A stretch of 64,000 nucleotides of DNA from Cyclobacteriaceae bacterium (GTDB lineage Bacteria > Bacteroidota > Bacteroidia > Cytophagales > Cyclobacteriaceae), in the NCBI GenBank assembly GCA_958296015.1, contig CATQIH010000014.1, positions 124,001-188,000 of the forward strand. Reading direction: 5' to 3'. Position 1 is the first letter of the stretch. Every line of letters starts with the position of its first letter. Shown one piece after another: positions 38,213 to 47,615 of this stretch. The notes beneath the pieces are model-generated. The model did not search any database. It had not been told where the DNA came from and saw only the letters and a list, made by a program, of their open reading frames with translations. Position numbers and translations under genes: made by a program.

Positions 38213-40669
38213 TCACTCATACCGCAAACTATCTACCGGATTGGCCCTGGCAGCCCGGATGGTTTGAAACCCAATGGTGAGCATTGCCAGTAGCAGCACC
38301 GCAGCCACAGGAAGCAGCAGCATCCACCAACTGATAGTAATCCTGAATGCATAGTTTGCCAGCCATTGCTGCATGGCAAAGTAGGCAATAGGCAAGGCGA
38401 TTAGCCCGGCCACAAGTATTAGCCTGATAAAATCCTGAGAAAGTAAGGCCGTGATACTGCTGACCGAGGCACCTAGCACCTTACGAATGCCTATTTCTTT
38501 GGTACGCTGCACAATGGTAAAGGAGGACAAACCAAACAAACCAAGACAAGCGATGAAGATTGCCAAACCACAAAAAATACTGAACAGCTTACTCAATTGC
38601 TCATCTGCCTGATATTGCTGGTGGTAGCTATCTTCCAGTATGAAGTAGTCGAACGGATTATCAGGAAAAGATTTATTCCATTGGGATTGGATAAAGGATA
38701 TGGCAGAACTGAAAATTTGCGTGTTATCAGTCTGACCGGAAGCGGCAACATTTAACTTGACAGAATAATAGATACTATCTCTGTTGTTGACAAGAAAAAT
38801 AGTGGGCTGCAAAGGATAGGCCGGAGATCGTTGATGAAAGTTGTTGACAACGCCTACTACCACACATGAATTATTGTTCCAATAAACTGTAGCACCAATA
38901 GCCTCTCTGCCATGCTTAAAACCCAGTTGTCTCACGGCTTCTTCATTGAGTATGACACTTTCCACTTTACTACCAAACCTCCCTTTCGGCTGTTCAGTCT
39001 CCAGGAAATCTCTGCCTGCCAGTACTTTAAGCCGGTAGGCTTTTATAAAATCAGTATCGACTACCTGGATGGAAAAGTTCTTAACCAACCCGTCTCTTCT
39101 CACTTCCCCTGTCCAGGAGACTTCTTTTCCTGGTATATTGCTGGAAGTAGTCACATATTGAACCGCAGACAGTGTACCTAATGTTTGCTTGAAACTGTTG
39201 AGCCTGTCGATGTACAGAGAATCTATATTGCCTGGTGCTTTGATTACCAGGGTTTGACTGATGTCAATACCAATGTCTTGGTTTTGCATGAATCTAAATT
39301 GTTGATAAAACGCGAAAAGGCTGACGATCAAACCTATAGAAATAGCAAACTGGAAGACAACCAAGCCTTTTCTTAAAAACAGTCCATTTCTTTCACCGGA
39401 GAATTTGCCTTTTAGTATATGTGCAGGGCGAAAAGAGGAAACAATAAAAGCAGGGTATATGCCTACCAAAATTATTCCTGCCCAAAAGATAGCTAAGAGG
39501 AGCAGCCATTGTTCACGATTGCTCATAATTATTGAAACCAGATTATCGGGTTGAGAGATGCCACTGATTTGATAAAAGACAGGCAAAGAAAGCTGTACCA
39601 ATATCATGACTAAAGCGATGCCAATACCATTGATTATGAAAGCTTCTATAAGGAATTGTACCATCAGTTGCAGACGGCTAGCACCCGATACTTTGCGAAT
39701 GCCGACCTCTTTTGCCCGCTCTACAGACTTTGCAGTCGTCAGGTTGATATAGTTTACCCAGGCAATCAGCAGGATAAAAATGGCCACAGCCATTAGATAA
39801 TACACTGCCTGCACATTGCCCGGGGCTTTAATTTCTTCCTGAAGGTTGGAATGAAGATGGATATCTGTCAGGGACTGCAAACCAAACTTTATATGGTTTG
39901 CCGGATCAAAATGGCTTTCAATAAGACCGGAAAATTTAGCTACTAATGTCTCGGATTTTGCACCTGAAGATAACAACAGATAAGTGTAAGCAATATCATC
40001 TTGCCATTCGTTTGCAGCTTCTTTGTAAGATGAAAGCGAAGGATAAGAAAGTAATATATCTAAAGCCAAATGACTGTTTTGAGGAATATCCTCTATGACA
40101 CCAGTGACCGTATAATCTCCTGCTTCCGTGCTACTGATGAGCGACAATGTTTTGCCCAATGGATCAGCCTTACCAAAATACCTTTTTGCTGTAGAAGCAG
40201 TAATCACAGCGGTGTAAGGTTTCAGAAGAGCTGTCGATGCATTTCCTTTTATGAAAGAAAAAGAAAATACAGACAAGAAAGACGTATCTGCATAATACAA
40301 ATTGGGTTCGTTAAAAGTGACGCTTACCCCTTTATGATCATAAAGCATAGCACAGGCGAACTGATAACGAGCAAAAGGATAAAGCCTGGCAAAATTCTGA
40401 ATTTCAGGAGAATTGTCATACAAAGCTGGCCCGGCAGCAGGCACATTCATTGCTGTATGATATGGAAAATCAGCATCTTTGCTATATGTAAGCCGGTAAA
40501 TGCGGTCTGCTTTCTCATGAAAATCATCATAACTCAGTTCAAAGCTCACATATTGAAAGATCAGCAGGCAGGCAGCCATACTCAAGGCCAGGCCAGCTAT
40601 GCTGATGAGCGAAAAAAGTTTATTCTTCCAAAGGGTGCGGTAGGCAGTGCGCAGATAGTTAGGTAACAT
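38213..40669 (-). CDS. ABC transporter permease, FtsX/MacB type
   Basis: An 818-residue inner-membrane protein of the large Bacteroidota FtsX-permease group. It has an N-terminal transmembrane helix (KLFSLISIAGLALSMAACLLI), a periplasmic MacB-core domain, three helices of the first FtsX domain around 285-400 (AVAIFILLIAWVNYINLTTAKS with the conserved RAKEVGIRKVSGA), a second periplasmic domain, and a second FtsX domain near the C-terminus (SKLFSIFCGLAIFIACLGLFG, QRTKEIGIRKVLGASV). These permeases work with a separate ATPase, not present here, in mechanotransmission or peptide and lipoprotein export. The end PVDSLRYE is usual for the group. Confidence 0.9.
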   Translation of the reverse strand: MLPNYLRTAYRTLWKNKLFSLISIAGLALSMAACLLIFQYVSFELSYDDFHEKADRIYRLTYSKDADFPYHTAMNVPAAGPALYDNSPEIQNFARLYPFARYQFACAMLYDHKGVSVTFNEPNLYYADTSFLSVFSFSFIKGNASTALLKPYTAVITASTAKRYFGKADPLGKTLSLISSTEAGDYTVTGVIEDIPQNSHLALDILLSYPSLSSYKEAANEWQDDIAYTYLLLSSGAKSETLVAKFSGLIESHFDPANHIKFGLQSLTDIHLHSNLQEEIKAPGNVQAVYYLMAVAIFILLIAWVNYINLTTAKSVERAKEVGIRKVSGASRLQLMVQFLIEAFIINGIGIALVMILVQLSLPVFYQISGISQPDNLVSIIMSNREQWLLLLAIFWAGIILVGIYPAFIVSSFRPAHILKGKFSGERNGLFLRKGLVVFQFAISIGLIVSLFAFYQQFRFMQNQDIGIDISQTLVIKAPGNIDSLYIDRLNSFKQTLGTLSAVQYVTTSSNIPGKEVSWTGEVRRDGLVKNFSIQVVDTDFIKAYRLKVLAGRDFLETEQPKGRFGSKVESVILNEEAVRQLGFKHGREAIGATVYWNNNSCVVVGVVNNFHQRSPAYPLQPTIFLVNNRDSIYYSVKLNVAASGQTDNTQIFSSAISFIQSQWNKSFPDNPFDYFILEDSYHQQYQADEQLSKLFSIFCGLAIFIACLGLFGLSSFTIVQRTKEIGIRKVLGASVSSITALLSQDFIRLILVAGLIALPIAYFAMQQWLANYAFRITISWWMLLLPVAAVLLLAMLTIGFQTIRAARANPVDSLRYE

Positions 40670-40792
40670 ACGGTAATGGTTTCATCGTAAATATAACTAT
40701 ATTGTATACTTTTTCTCAAGAAAAATATATGCCATCAATGCTAACAGCTTGTTTCATGCGTTAATTTGATGATAATCTCAAACAATAAACCT

Positions 40793-41002
40793 ATGCGTAC
40801 CATTCAATTAGACGTTCAGGAAGATACTGCGCTGAAAGTGAACCAGCTATCGCAAAGAGAAAAAGAGATGCTTGCCCGAATGATTGATACCTGGGTTCAG
40901 GATCGTCGCACATTGCGGGAGGTCATGGATGACATGAGCGCGTATGCACAGCAGCAGGGTCTGACGCAAGCATTATTAGATGAACTACTAAAGGAAGAGT
41001 AA
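40793..41002 (+). CDS. Antitoxin-like partner of the PIN toxin
   Basis: A 69-residue protein starting MRTIQLDVQEDTALKV, with upstream ATG and TTG codons (40769, 40766) as less likely starts. The N-terminal beta-strand and following helices resemble a small DNA-binding antitoxin (ribbon-helix-helix-like), followed by a helical, glutamine-rich tail that may wrap the toxin. Its stop TAA is followed directly by the toxin's TTG start, so the two are translationally coupled. The family name is not recognised; the role is inferred from position. Confidence 0.65.
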   Translation: MRTIQLDVQEDTALKVNQLSQREKEMLARMIDTWVQDRRTLREVMDDMSAYAQQQGLTQALLDELLKEE

Positions 41003-41404
41003 TTGAAATTTGTACTGGACAACAACGTATTGTTGAGTGCCGCACTTTTCAAGCATTCTGTACCAGATAAAGCTTTTGAGAAAGCAATAGTTACTGGTAA
41101 ACTCTTGTGTTCATTAGAGGTGATGTCAGAATTTGTAGCGGTAATCAATCGCCCTAAATTTGACAAATATATAAAAACAATAGACAAAGTAGCCTTCATC
41201 CGAAAATACAGTGACCTTGCCGAAATTGTCACAATTATCCATAGTGTTGACATATGTCGGGACGCTAAGGACAACAAATTCCTGGAGTTGGCTTTATCCG
41301 GAAAGGCCGATTGCATTATAAGCGGTGATAACGACCTGCTGGTGTTACATCCTTTTGAAAACATCCCTATCGTATCTCCCGCTGATTTCCTACATACATT
41401 TTAG
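41003..41404 (+). CDS. PIN-domain toxin (COG1569-like)
   Basis: A 133-residue PIN-domain protein of the group annotated as putative toxin component, PIN family. It has KFVLDNNVLLSA with the first acidic residue, EVMSEFVAVINRPKF, CRDAKDNKFLELALSG with the next acidic residues, and ADCIISGDNDLLVLHPFENI. All expected acidic metal-ligand positions are present, so RNase activity is likely. It starts with TTG immediately after the antitoxin stop. Its last 121 bases have an exact copy at 38052-38172. Confidence 0.85.
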   Translation: MKFVLDNNVLLSAALFKHSVPDKAFEKAIVTGKLLCSLEVMSEFVAVINRPKFDKYIKTIDKVAFIRKYSDLAEIVTIIHSVDICRDAKDNKFLELALSGKADCIISGDNDLLVLHPFENIPIVSPADFLHTF

Positions 41405-41519
41405 ATGACTTACCCTGTAAAAAATTGCCACATCTTTCCGATAATCTTTTACATTTGCCTAAAGAAGGCTGCACGCTGCCTGGCCTTATGAAAACAACAT
41501 AATCCGCAGTTCCAAACAT

Positions 41520-43547
41520 ATGAAATCCTACTTTCCTCATTTCTTCTCCCTGTCCCTTATTTTCACTACCGTAGCCTGTGCTCCAACACGCCAAACAGTT
41601 TCCACCGTTGACACTACGCCCGTTAGTATAGACAGTGCTGTACTCTTTGCGTATGCCCGTGATTCTGTAACGGCAGGTGACTTTCTGTACGTGTACGATA
41701 AAAACAATACCGACAGCAGCCAGCTGTCATCGGCGGCAAGAGAAAAGGCCATCCGCGATTACCTGAAGCTGTATGTTAACTTCCGCCTAAAGGTGCAGGC
41801 CGCCAAAGATGCCAATATGGACAAGCGGGAGAGTTTTCAGCAGGAGTTTAATAAATACCAGCAACAGCTTGCCAAACCTTATATGGTAGAAAACCAGGTG
41901 ACCGAACAGCTTATTCAGGAGGCATATCAGCGTCTGCAACAGGAGGTGAGCGCGGCGCATATCCTGATCACGGTAGACCAAAATGCTACTCCGGCCGATA
42001 CGCTGGCGGCCTGGCAGCGCACCGACAGCCTGCGTCAGCTTGCCCTCAACGGGGCCTCTTTTGCTATGCTGGCCGAACAGGCATCTGATGATCCTTCCGC
42101 TGCCAGCAATGGCGGTGACCTGGGCTATTTTTCTGCTCTACAGATGGTGTATCCTTTCGAAACGGCTGCCTACGCTACCGAACCCGGCAGTATTTCCGAG
42201 CCTGTCAGGACTGATTTTGGCTATCATATCATCAAAGTGAAGGACAAGCGTCCGGCACAGGGAAGCGTAAAAGTAGCACACATCCTGATTCGTTCCGATC
42301 AGAATGATTCAACAGGGAAGGGATCGTCTTCTCAACAGAAAGCCGAGCAGATTTACAACCAGCTGAAAAAAGGTGCCGACTGGAATGAGATGGTAGAGCG
42401 ATTCTCCGACGACGTGTCCACCCGCTCTTCCGGTGGCGAGCTGCCTTATTTCAGCACGGGCAATATGGTGCCTGAGTTTGAGAGCAAAGCCTTCGCCCTG
42501 AAAAATTCGGGAGATATATCGGCTCCTTTCCAAACGCGCTACGGTTGGCACATTATCAAGCTGATAGACCGCCAGCCGCTACCCTCGCTAGAAGAAGTTC
42601 GCGCCACCCTGCAAAGCAGAATCCAGCGCAGCGTTCGTTCAGAAGTGATGCTGGAAGATGTGGTAGCCAAGCTGAAAAAGGAAAACGATTTTCAGGCTAA
42701 CGAGAAAAATATTGTGCTAGCCATACAAACGTTTTTCAAAGACACGACCACGATAGCAAAGCCCCCCGTAAATGCGGAGCTTTTTGCCATCGAAGGACAA
42801 AAAACAACGGCTGGCGATTTTTACGGCTATGTAAGAAAACAGCAGAATATGTCGCAAACCGACAGTGCCACAGCGTACAAGCTGTACCATCAGTTTGAAA
42901 CCAAGCAGGTACTGGCCTATGAAGAGGCGCACCTGGCCGATAAGTACGAAGACTATCGCCACCTACTACAGGAATACAGGGATGGCATCTTGCTTTTTGA
43001 TATTATGGAGCAAAAAGTATGGTCCAAAGCCTCAGAAGATACCGCCGGGCTGCGCACGTTCTTTGAAGCGCATCGCCAGGATTATCGCTGGAAAGAGCGT
43101 GTGGAGGCAACGATGATGGATGCCCAAGACGAAGCTACACTCGATAAAGTGAAAACAGACATCAAAGATCTTTCCATGCCCCTGTCGGAAGAGCAGATGG
43201 AGGAGTTTGAGAAGAAATACAACACTGCCTCGCCGCTGGCCTTGCAAATACACCAGGGAACCTACGAAAAGGAAGGCTACCGTACCCATGCAGAGTCGGT
43301 GATAGACCAGCTCCCTTGGAAGAAAGGTGCGCAGACCATACAGCACGACGGAAGAATGTACTACGTGGTGATACATGACGTTTTAAGTCCGAAATTGAAG
43401 GAATTGGACGAAGTAAAAGGCATTGTAATTGCAGATTACCAAAACTATCTGGACAAGCAGTGGATTACTGCGCTCCGACAAAAATATCCGGTAGAAATTC
43501 ATGAAGATGTACTGCAACAAATCATTGACCGCCCTTCCGCTCCATAA
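41520..43547 (+). CDS. Periplasmic peptidyl-prolyl isomerase with two PpiC domains, lipoprotein
   Basis: A 675-residue lipoprotein (LSLIFTTVAC). Residues ~130-225 and ~240-345 are two parvulin (PpiC rotamase) domains, each with the AHILI start, GGDLGYFSALQMVYPFE or GGELPYFSTGNMVPEFE, and FGYHIIK or YGWHIIK. The C-terminal half is helical and less conserved. It probably folds or escorts outer-membrane proteins. It is the first gene of a run of three related genes plus MoxR, and its end overlaps the next gene by 47 bases. Confidence 0.87.
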   Translation: MKSYFPHFFSLSLIFTTVACAPTRQTVSTVDTTPVSIDSAVLFAYARDSVTAGDFLYVYDKNNTDSSQLSSAAREKAIRDYLKLYVNFRLKVQAAKDANMDKRESFQQEFNKYQQQLAKPYMVENQVTEQLIQEAYQRLQQEVSAAHILITVDQNATPADTLAAWQRTDSLRQLALNGASFAMLAEQASDDPSAASNGGDLGYFSALQMVYPFETAAYATEPGSISEPVRTDFGYHIIKVKDKRPAQGSVKVAHILIRSDQNDSTGKGSSSQQKAEQIYNQLKKGADWNEMVERFSDDVSTRSSGGELPYFSTGNMVPEFESKAFALKNSGDISAPFQTRYGWHIIKLIDRQPLPSLEEVRATLQSRIQRSVRSEVMLEDVVAKLKKENDFQANEKNIVLAIQTFFKDTTTIAKPPVNAELFAIEGQKTTAGDFYGYVRKQQNMSQTDSATAYKLYHQFETKQVLAYEEAHLADKYEDYRHLLQEYRDGILLFDIMEQKVWSKASEDTAGLRTFFEAHRQDYRWKERVEATMMDAQDEATLDKVKTDIKDLSMPLSEEQMEEFEKKYNTASPLALQIHQGTYEKEGYRTHAESVIDQLPWKKGAQTIQHDGRMYYVVIHDVLSPKLKELDEVKGIVIADYQNYLDKQWITALRQKYPVEIHEDVLQQIIDRPSAP

Positions 43548-44490
43548 GATCCTGGTGCTTTTATCGTTTATAATAAGTACGGCTTGCAGCGACAAGCACC
43601 TGCCCGACTTCCTGAAGTTCAAAAACCAGGCGGCGCAGGAAGGTGTCGAACTCATTCCTGTTGCCAGAGTACACGACAACTATCTGTATCGGCAGGATCT
43701 GGAAGGAATCATTGAGCCAGGCATTTCACGGGCTGACAGTGCCAGCATTATGGATCGGTACGTTGATAGCTGGATCAAAAAGCAACTGCTCATCAACGAG
43801 GCAGCCACTAAGATAGATTTTGATGAGGCCGAGCTTGAGCGAAAGGCACTGGACTACCGCTATGCACTTATGATTTATGAATTTGAAAAAAACCACGTAA
43901 ACCAAAAGATAGATAATGATGTATCGGAAGAGGAGATCAAGACGTATTATGAGAACAATAAAGCCAATTTCGAACTGAAACAGAACATTATAAAAGGTAT
44001 ATTTGCCAAAGTGCCACAGGAAGCTCCGCGAGTAGGCAGGCTGCGCAGTTTGTTTCAGGATAAACTAAGCAGTGAAAATAGAGAAGAAATTAAATCTTAT
44101 TGCCTGAGCTTTGCCTCTTCTTACTCAATGGACGACTCTGTCTGGTACAATTTTGAAGAGGTGATCAAGAATACGCCGCTGATCAGCATCCCGAATAAAG
44201 TGCAGTTTCTGAGAGAAAACAAGTTTGTGGAAACTTCTGACGATCTTTATGTGTATCTTTTTAAAATCACAGACTATAAAATCTCAGACCAGATGTCGCC
44301 GTTGGAGTTTGTCAAAGATGATATTACCAAGATTATCCTGAACAAACGTAAGGTGGCACTGACGCAGAAGCTGAAAGAAGAGATTTATGCAAATGCTAAG
44401 AAGACCAAAGAATTTGAAATATTTAACACACAATCTGTCCCGCAAAATGTCGCAGAACAACATATTCCACTTACAGAAGAAGACCAATAG
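43501..44490 (+). CDS. Lipoprotein of the chaperone operon, SurA/PpiC-related without rotamase core
   Basis: A 329-residue protein starting inside the preceding gene. A lipoprotein signal ends LLSFIISTAC. The following SDKHLPDFLKFKNQAAQEG and the long helical region (EAELERKALDYRYALMIYEF, EEEIKTYYENNKANFEL) resemble the N-terminal chaperone part of SurA-like proteins. I see no parvulin active-site motif, so it is likely a chaperone without isomerase activity. Its 3' end overlaps the next gene. Alternative ATG at 43507. Confidence 0.72.
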   Translation: MKMYCNKSLTALPLHKILVLLSFIISTACSDKHLPDFLKFKNQAAQEGVELIPVARVHDNYLYRQDLEGIIEPGISRADSASIMDRYVDSWIKKQLLINEAATKIDFDEAELERKALDYRYALMIYEFEKNHVNQKIDNDVSEEEIKTYYENNKANFELKQNIIKGIFAKVPQEAPRVGRLRSLFQDKLSSENREEIKSYCLSFASSYSMDDSVWYNFEEVIKNTPLISIPNKVQFLRENKFVETSDDLYVYLFKITDYKISDQMSPLEFVKDDITKIILNKRKVALTQKLKEEIYANAKKTKEFEIFNTQSVPQNVAEQHIPLTEEDQ

Positions 44491-45832
44491 CTTTTTTATC
44501 CTGTGTTTTCTGTTCACCCTGGCCGGTACGCCTCTTTTTGCACAGGCGGGTGGCGGGCAAGTAGTTGACAAAATTGTAGCCAAAGTGGACAACTACATTG
44601 TGCTTAAGTCGGGCCTGGAAGAAGCCTATCAACAGGCATTGTCTATGCGGCAGCAGACAGGCTCTTTGCCTACCCGCTGCCAGGTGTTGGAGCAACTTGT
44701 TGTAGAGAAAATGATGCTTGCCAAAGCCGATATAGATTCCGTGGTGGTGTCTGAAGACCAGGTAGAGTCTGACCTTGACCGGCGTATACAATATATGACC
44801 AACCAGTATGGCGAAGAAAAGATCAAACAACAGTTTGGCAAAAGCATAGAAGAGTTCAAAGAAGAACTCAGAGACGATATCCGCAACCAACTGGTAGTGC
44901 AGGAGATGCAGCGAACCATCACCAAAGATGCCAAGGTGACCCCCGCAGAAGTGAAGCGGTTCTTCAACAATATTCCGGTAGACAGCCTTCCCTTTTATTC
45001 TACCGAAGTGTCGGTGGCGCAGATTGTGAAGAAACCTATCATTAGCAAAACTCAGAAAGATATTACCCGTAAAAAGCTGCTGGACATCCGCAAGAGTATC
45101 GTAGACGGAGAAGATTTTGGTGAGCTTGCCAAGAAGTATTCTGAAGATCCTGGCTCAGCGGTTAAAGGCGGAGAACTGGGCTTTGTGGGTAGAGGAATGT
45201 TTGCCCCGGAGTTTGAAGCCGCCGCGCTTAGAATGAAGCCAGGCGAACTCTCACAACCCATAGAAACGCAGTTCGGCTTTCACCTCATCCAGCTCATAGA
45301 GCGGCGGGGCAACCGGTTTAATACCCGCCATATTCTGCTACGTCCGAGTTCTTCTGACCTGGATATTGAGACAGCTGAGCATTTTCTGGATAGCCTTAAA
45401 AACGTGATAGGGCAGGACACCATAACTTTTGAAAAGGCTGCCAAAGAATATTCCGATGATAAACAAACGGCAGCCAGTGGAGGCTTTTTTATGGCAGCCG
45501 ACGGCTCCAACCGTGTGCCTACCGAAGAACTGGACCCGGTGATTTTCTTTACACTGGATACCATGCAGACTGGCAAAATTACCAAACCGCTTGTTTACCG
45601 TATGGAGGATGGCACCTCGGCGGCCAGAATCATCTATTATAAGGCTAAATCAAAGCCACATAAGGCCAACCTGAGAGACGATTACCAGAAAATTTACAAT
45701 GCCGCACTACAGGAAAGAAAGCAAAAGGCACTGAATGCATGGTATGAAGACACCCGCAAGCAAGTGTACACGGAAATAGATCCGCAGTACGCACACTGCA
45801 ATGTGGGTGGTAACGGCATCAGTCAACGCTAA
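44447..45832 (+). CDS. SurA-like periplasmic peptidyl-prolyl isomerase
   Basis: About 461 residues from ATG 44447. A signal peptide (FILCFLFTLAGTPLFAQ) is followed by a SurA N-terminal chaperone domain (VDKIVAKVDNYIVLKSGLEE, QLVVEKMMLAKADID) and two parvulin domains: residues ~155-255 (FGELAKKYSEDPGSAVKGGE, FGFHLIQLIERRG) and ~265-380 (RHILLRP, FEKAAKEYSDDKQTAASGG). It handles outer-membrane protein folding. An upstream ATG at 44387 lies well inside the previous gene and would place 20 residues ahead of the signal. It overlaps the previous gene by 44 bases. Confidence 0.88.
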   Translation: MSQNNIFHLQKKTNSFFILCFLFTLAGTPLFAQAGGGQVVDKIVAKVDNYIVLKSGLEEAYQQALSMRQQTGSLPTRCQVLEQLVVEKMMLAKADIDSVVVSEDQVESDLDRRIQYMTNQYGEEKIKQQFGKSIEEFKEELRDDIRNQLVVQEMQRTITKDAKVTPAEVKRFFNNIPVDSLPFYSTEVSVAQIVKKPIISKTQKDITRKKLLDIRKSIVDGEDFGELAKKYSEDPGSAVKGGELGFVGRGMFAPEFEAAALRMKPGELSQPIETQFGFHLIQLIERRGNRFNTRHILLRPSSSDLDIETAEHFLDSLKNVIGQDTITFEKAAKEYSDDKQTAASGGFFMAADGSNRVPTEELDPVIFFTLDTMQTGKITKPLVYRMEDGTSAARIIYYKAKSKPHKANLRDDYQKIYNAALQERKQKALNAWYEDTRKQVYTEIDPQYAHCNVGGNGISQR

Positions 45833-45885
45833 ACATTTGCCATTCGTTACCGTTTATTTTACTTCTCCATTAATTGACACCACCT

Positions 45886-46851
45886 ATGATAAATCAGGAT
45901 ACTGAAGTAGCCCTTGCCGACAGTTTATTTGAAGATTACAAAAAGCTAAAACAGGAAATAAGCAAAGTAATCATTGGCCAAGATGAAGTGGTGAAGCTAC
46001 TGCTGACCTCTATCTTTTGCCAGGGTCACAGCCTGCTGATTGGCGTACCCGGCCTTGCCAAGACGCTCCTGATCCATACCATCGCGTCAGCGGTTAACCT
46101 GAAGTTCAACCGCATTCAGTTTACGCCTGATCTGATGCCCTCGGATATTCTGGGCGCAGAAACCATCGACAAAGACCGGAATTTCCAGTTCATCAAAGGT
46201 CCGATCTTTTCCAACATCGTGCTGGCCGATGAGATCAACCGGACGCCACCCAAAACACAGGCTGCCCTGCTGGAAGCTATGCAGGAATATCAGGTGACCG
46301 TGGCCGGTGTAGACTACCATTTAGATCGCCCGTTTTTTGTGCTGGCTACGCAAAACCCTATCGAGCAGGAAGGTACCTACCCGCTGCCAGAAGCGCAGCT
46401 AGACCGTTTTATGTTTGACATTCAACTGGATTACCCAGCTTACGAGTCGGAGGTAGCCATTGTGAAAGCCACCACTACTGATGAAAAAGCCACCGTGCAG
46501 GAAATCCTTACCGGCGAACAGATCGTACAGTACCAGCACCTGGTGAGGCGAGTGCCGATTGCCGACAATGTGGTAGAATATGCTGTGAGCCTGGTACATA
46601 AGACACGACCAAACACAGGCAAAGCCAGCAGCATTTCCACTGATTTTTTGCAATGGGGTGCCGGTCCGAGAGCCTCACAATACCTCGTGCTGGCTGCCAA
46701 GTGCAATGCCCTGCTGCACAACAAATACTCCCCGGATATTGAAGACGTGCAGGCCGTCGCCAAGCCCATCCTGCGCCATCGCATTGTGCGCAACTTCAAA
46801 GCCGAAGCCGAAGGCGTAACGGTAGACCATATCATTGAGCAGTTGTTGTAA
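45886..46851 (+). CDS. MoxR-family AAA ATPase
   Basis: A 321-residue AAA+ ATPase: Walker A GVPGLAKTLL (a MoxR-type variant GxPGxAKT), FTPDLMPSDILGAE, Walker B NIVLADEINRTPPKTQAALLEAM, sensor 1 FFVLATQNPIEQEGTYPLPEAQLDRFMF, and the C-terminal lid. MoxR proteins act as chaperones for metal insertion or envelope complexes, usually with DUF58 and VWA genes downstream. Those are missing here: the next gene is on the other strand. It follows the SurA-like gene by 53 bases and is probably the last gene of that operon. ATG at 45886 is preferred to an upstream TTG. Confidence 0.92.
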   Translation: MINQDTEVALADSLFEDYKKLKQEISKVIIGQDEVVKLLLTSIFCQGHSLLIGVPGLAKTLLIHTIASAVNLKFNRIQFTPDLMPSDILGAETIDKDRNFQFIKGPIFSNIVLADEINRTPPKTQAALLEAMQEYQVTVAGVDYHLDRPFFVLATQNPIEQEGTYPLPEAQLDRFMFDIQLDYPAYESEVAIVKATTTDEKATVQEILTGEQIVQYQHLVRRVPIADNVVEYAVSLVHKTRPNTGKASSISTDFLQWGAGPRASQYLVLAAKCNALLHNKYSPDIEDVQAVAKPILRHRIVRNFKAEAEGVTVDHIIEQLL

Positions 46852-46878
46852 ATGAAAAGATGTTAATTTCCTCTTCTA

Positions 46879-47604
46879 TCATATAGACTTACGTCCGGGC
46901 GCGTATTTGATACCAAAACCAATATTAAAAAATCCAAAGTGCTCATTAACATCCTGTTGCCAGATGGAGGAAAACACTTGTTTGATAGTAGGCTGTATAA
47001 AGATACCCAATGCTTTGGTGCGAGGCGAGAACCACTCGATGCCAACACCTACTACTCCTGAAAAACAAACAGGCTTTCTTGTAAGTATATCGTTGCTGTT
47101 TGTTTCTTCTTCATATTCTTTATCTAACCTTCTGTAGTTGGTATTAATCTCGTCACGAAAAAAAACATTGATTTCAGGCCCTAATAGTCCATATAGTACA
47201 ATTCCTTTGCTCAGAAAATTAGCCCTCAATGTCAAAGGAATATCTATGAAATAATAGTGTACATAATCTGACTTACTTACCCTGGATTCAGCAACCGGAT
47301 TAGCAACGTTGATAGCTACTGTATCAGCACTGATGTTTACCGTTGAGAGGGAAATTCCGCTTTGTAAACCTAACGTGTTATTGACAGGGTACAATATACG
47401 AAAGTCAATAGAAAGGTATTTTGGTTTATTTTCCATTTCGTTTCTTTTGTCTATGTAGTCTTTGAAGTTGTTATTTTCTTCTTCTACCTTATTGCCAATA
47501 GCTGACCCAACGGTAAAAGAAAGGGCATAGTCTATCGACTTACTCGTTTGAGCAAAGGCTAAACCACTACTGAGAAGTATGAACATTAAAACTAATCTGA
47601 TCAT
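46879..47604 (-). CDS. Outer-membrane beta-barrel-like protein
   Basis: A 241-residue protein with a signal peptide (LVLMFILLSSGLAFAQ). The body alternates polar and hydrophobic residues in strands (YLSIDFRILYPVNNTLGLQSGISL, YVHYYFIDIPLTLRANF, VGVGIEWFSPRTKALGIFIQPTI) and ends with NIGFGIKYAPG, as in PorT-like eight-stranded barrels. The function is unknown. It follows the YCF48-like gene by 11 bases and is likely co-transcribed with it. Confidence 0.72.
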   Translation of the reverse strand: MIRLVLMFILLSSGLAFAQTSKSIDYALSFTVGSAIGNKVEEENNNFKDYIDKRNEMENKPKYLSIDFRILYPVNNTLGLQSGISLSTVNISADTVAINVANPVAESRVSKSDYVHYYFIDIPLTLRANFLSKGIVLYGLLGPEINVFFRDEINTNYRRLDKEYEEETNSNDILTRKPVCFSGVVGVGIEWFSPRTKALGIFIQPTIKQVFSSIWQQDVNEHFGFFNIGFGIKYAPGRKSI

Positions 47605-47615
47605 GCTATAGTTTG

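Noticed and set aside
43501-44490. Third parvulin-type isomerase
   Set aside because: The chaperone-like helices are present but I could find no parvulin core motifs, so isomerase activity is not claimed.
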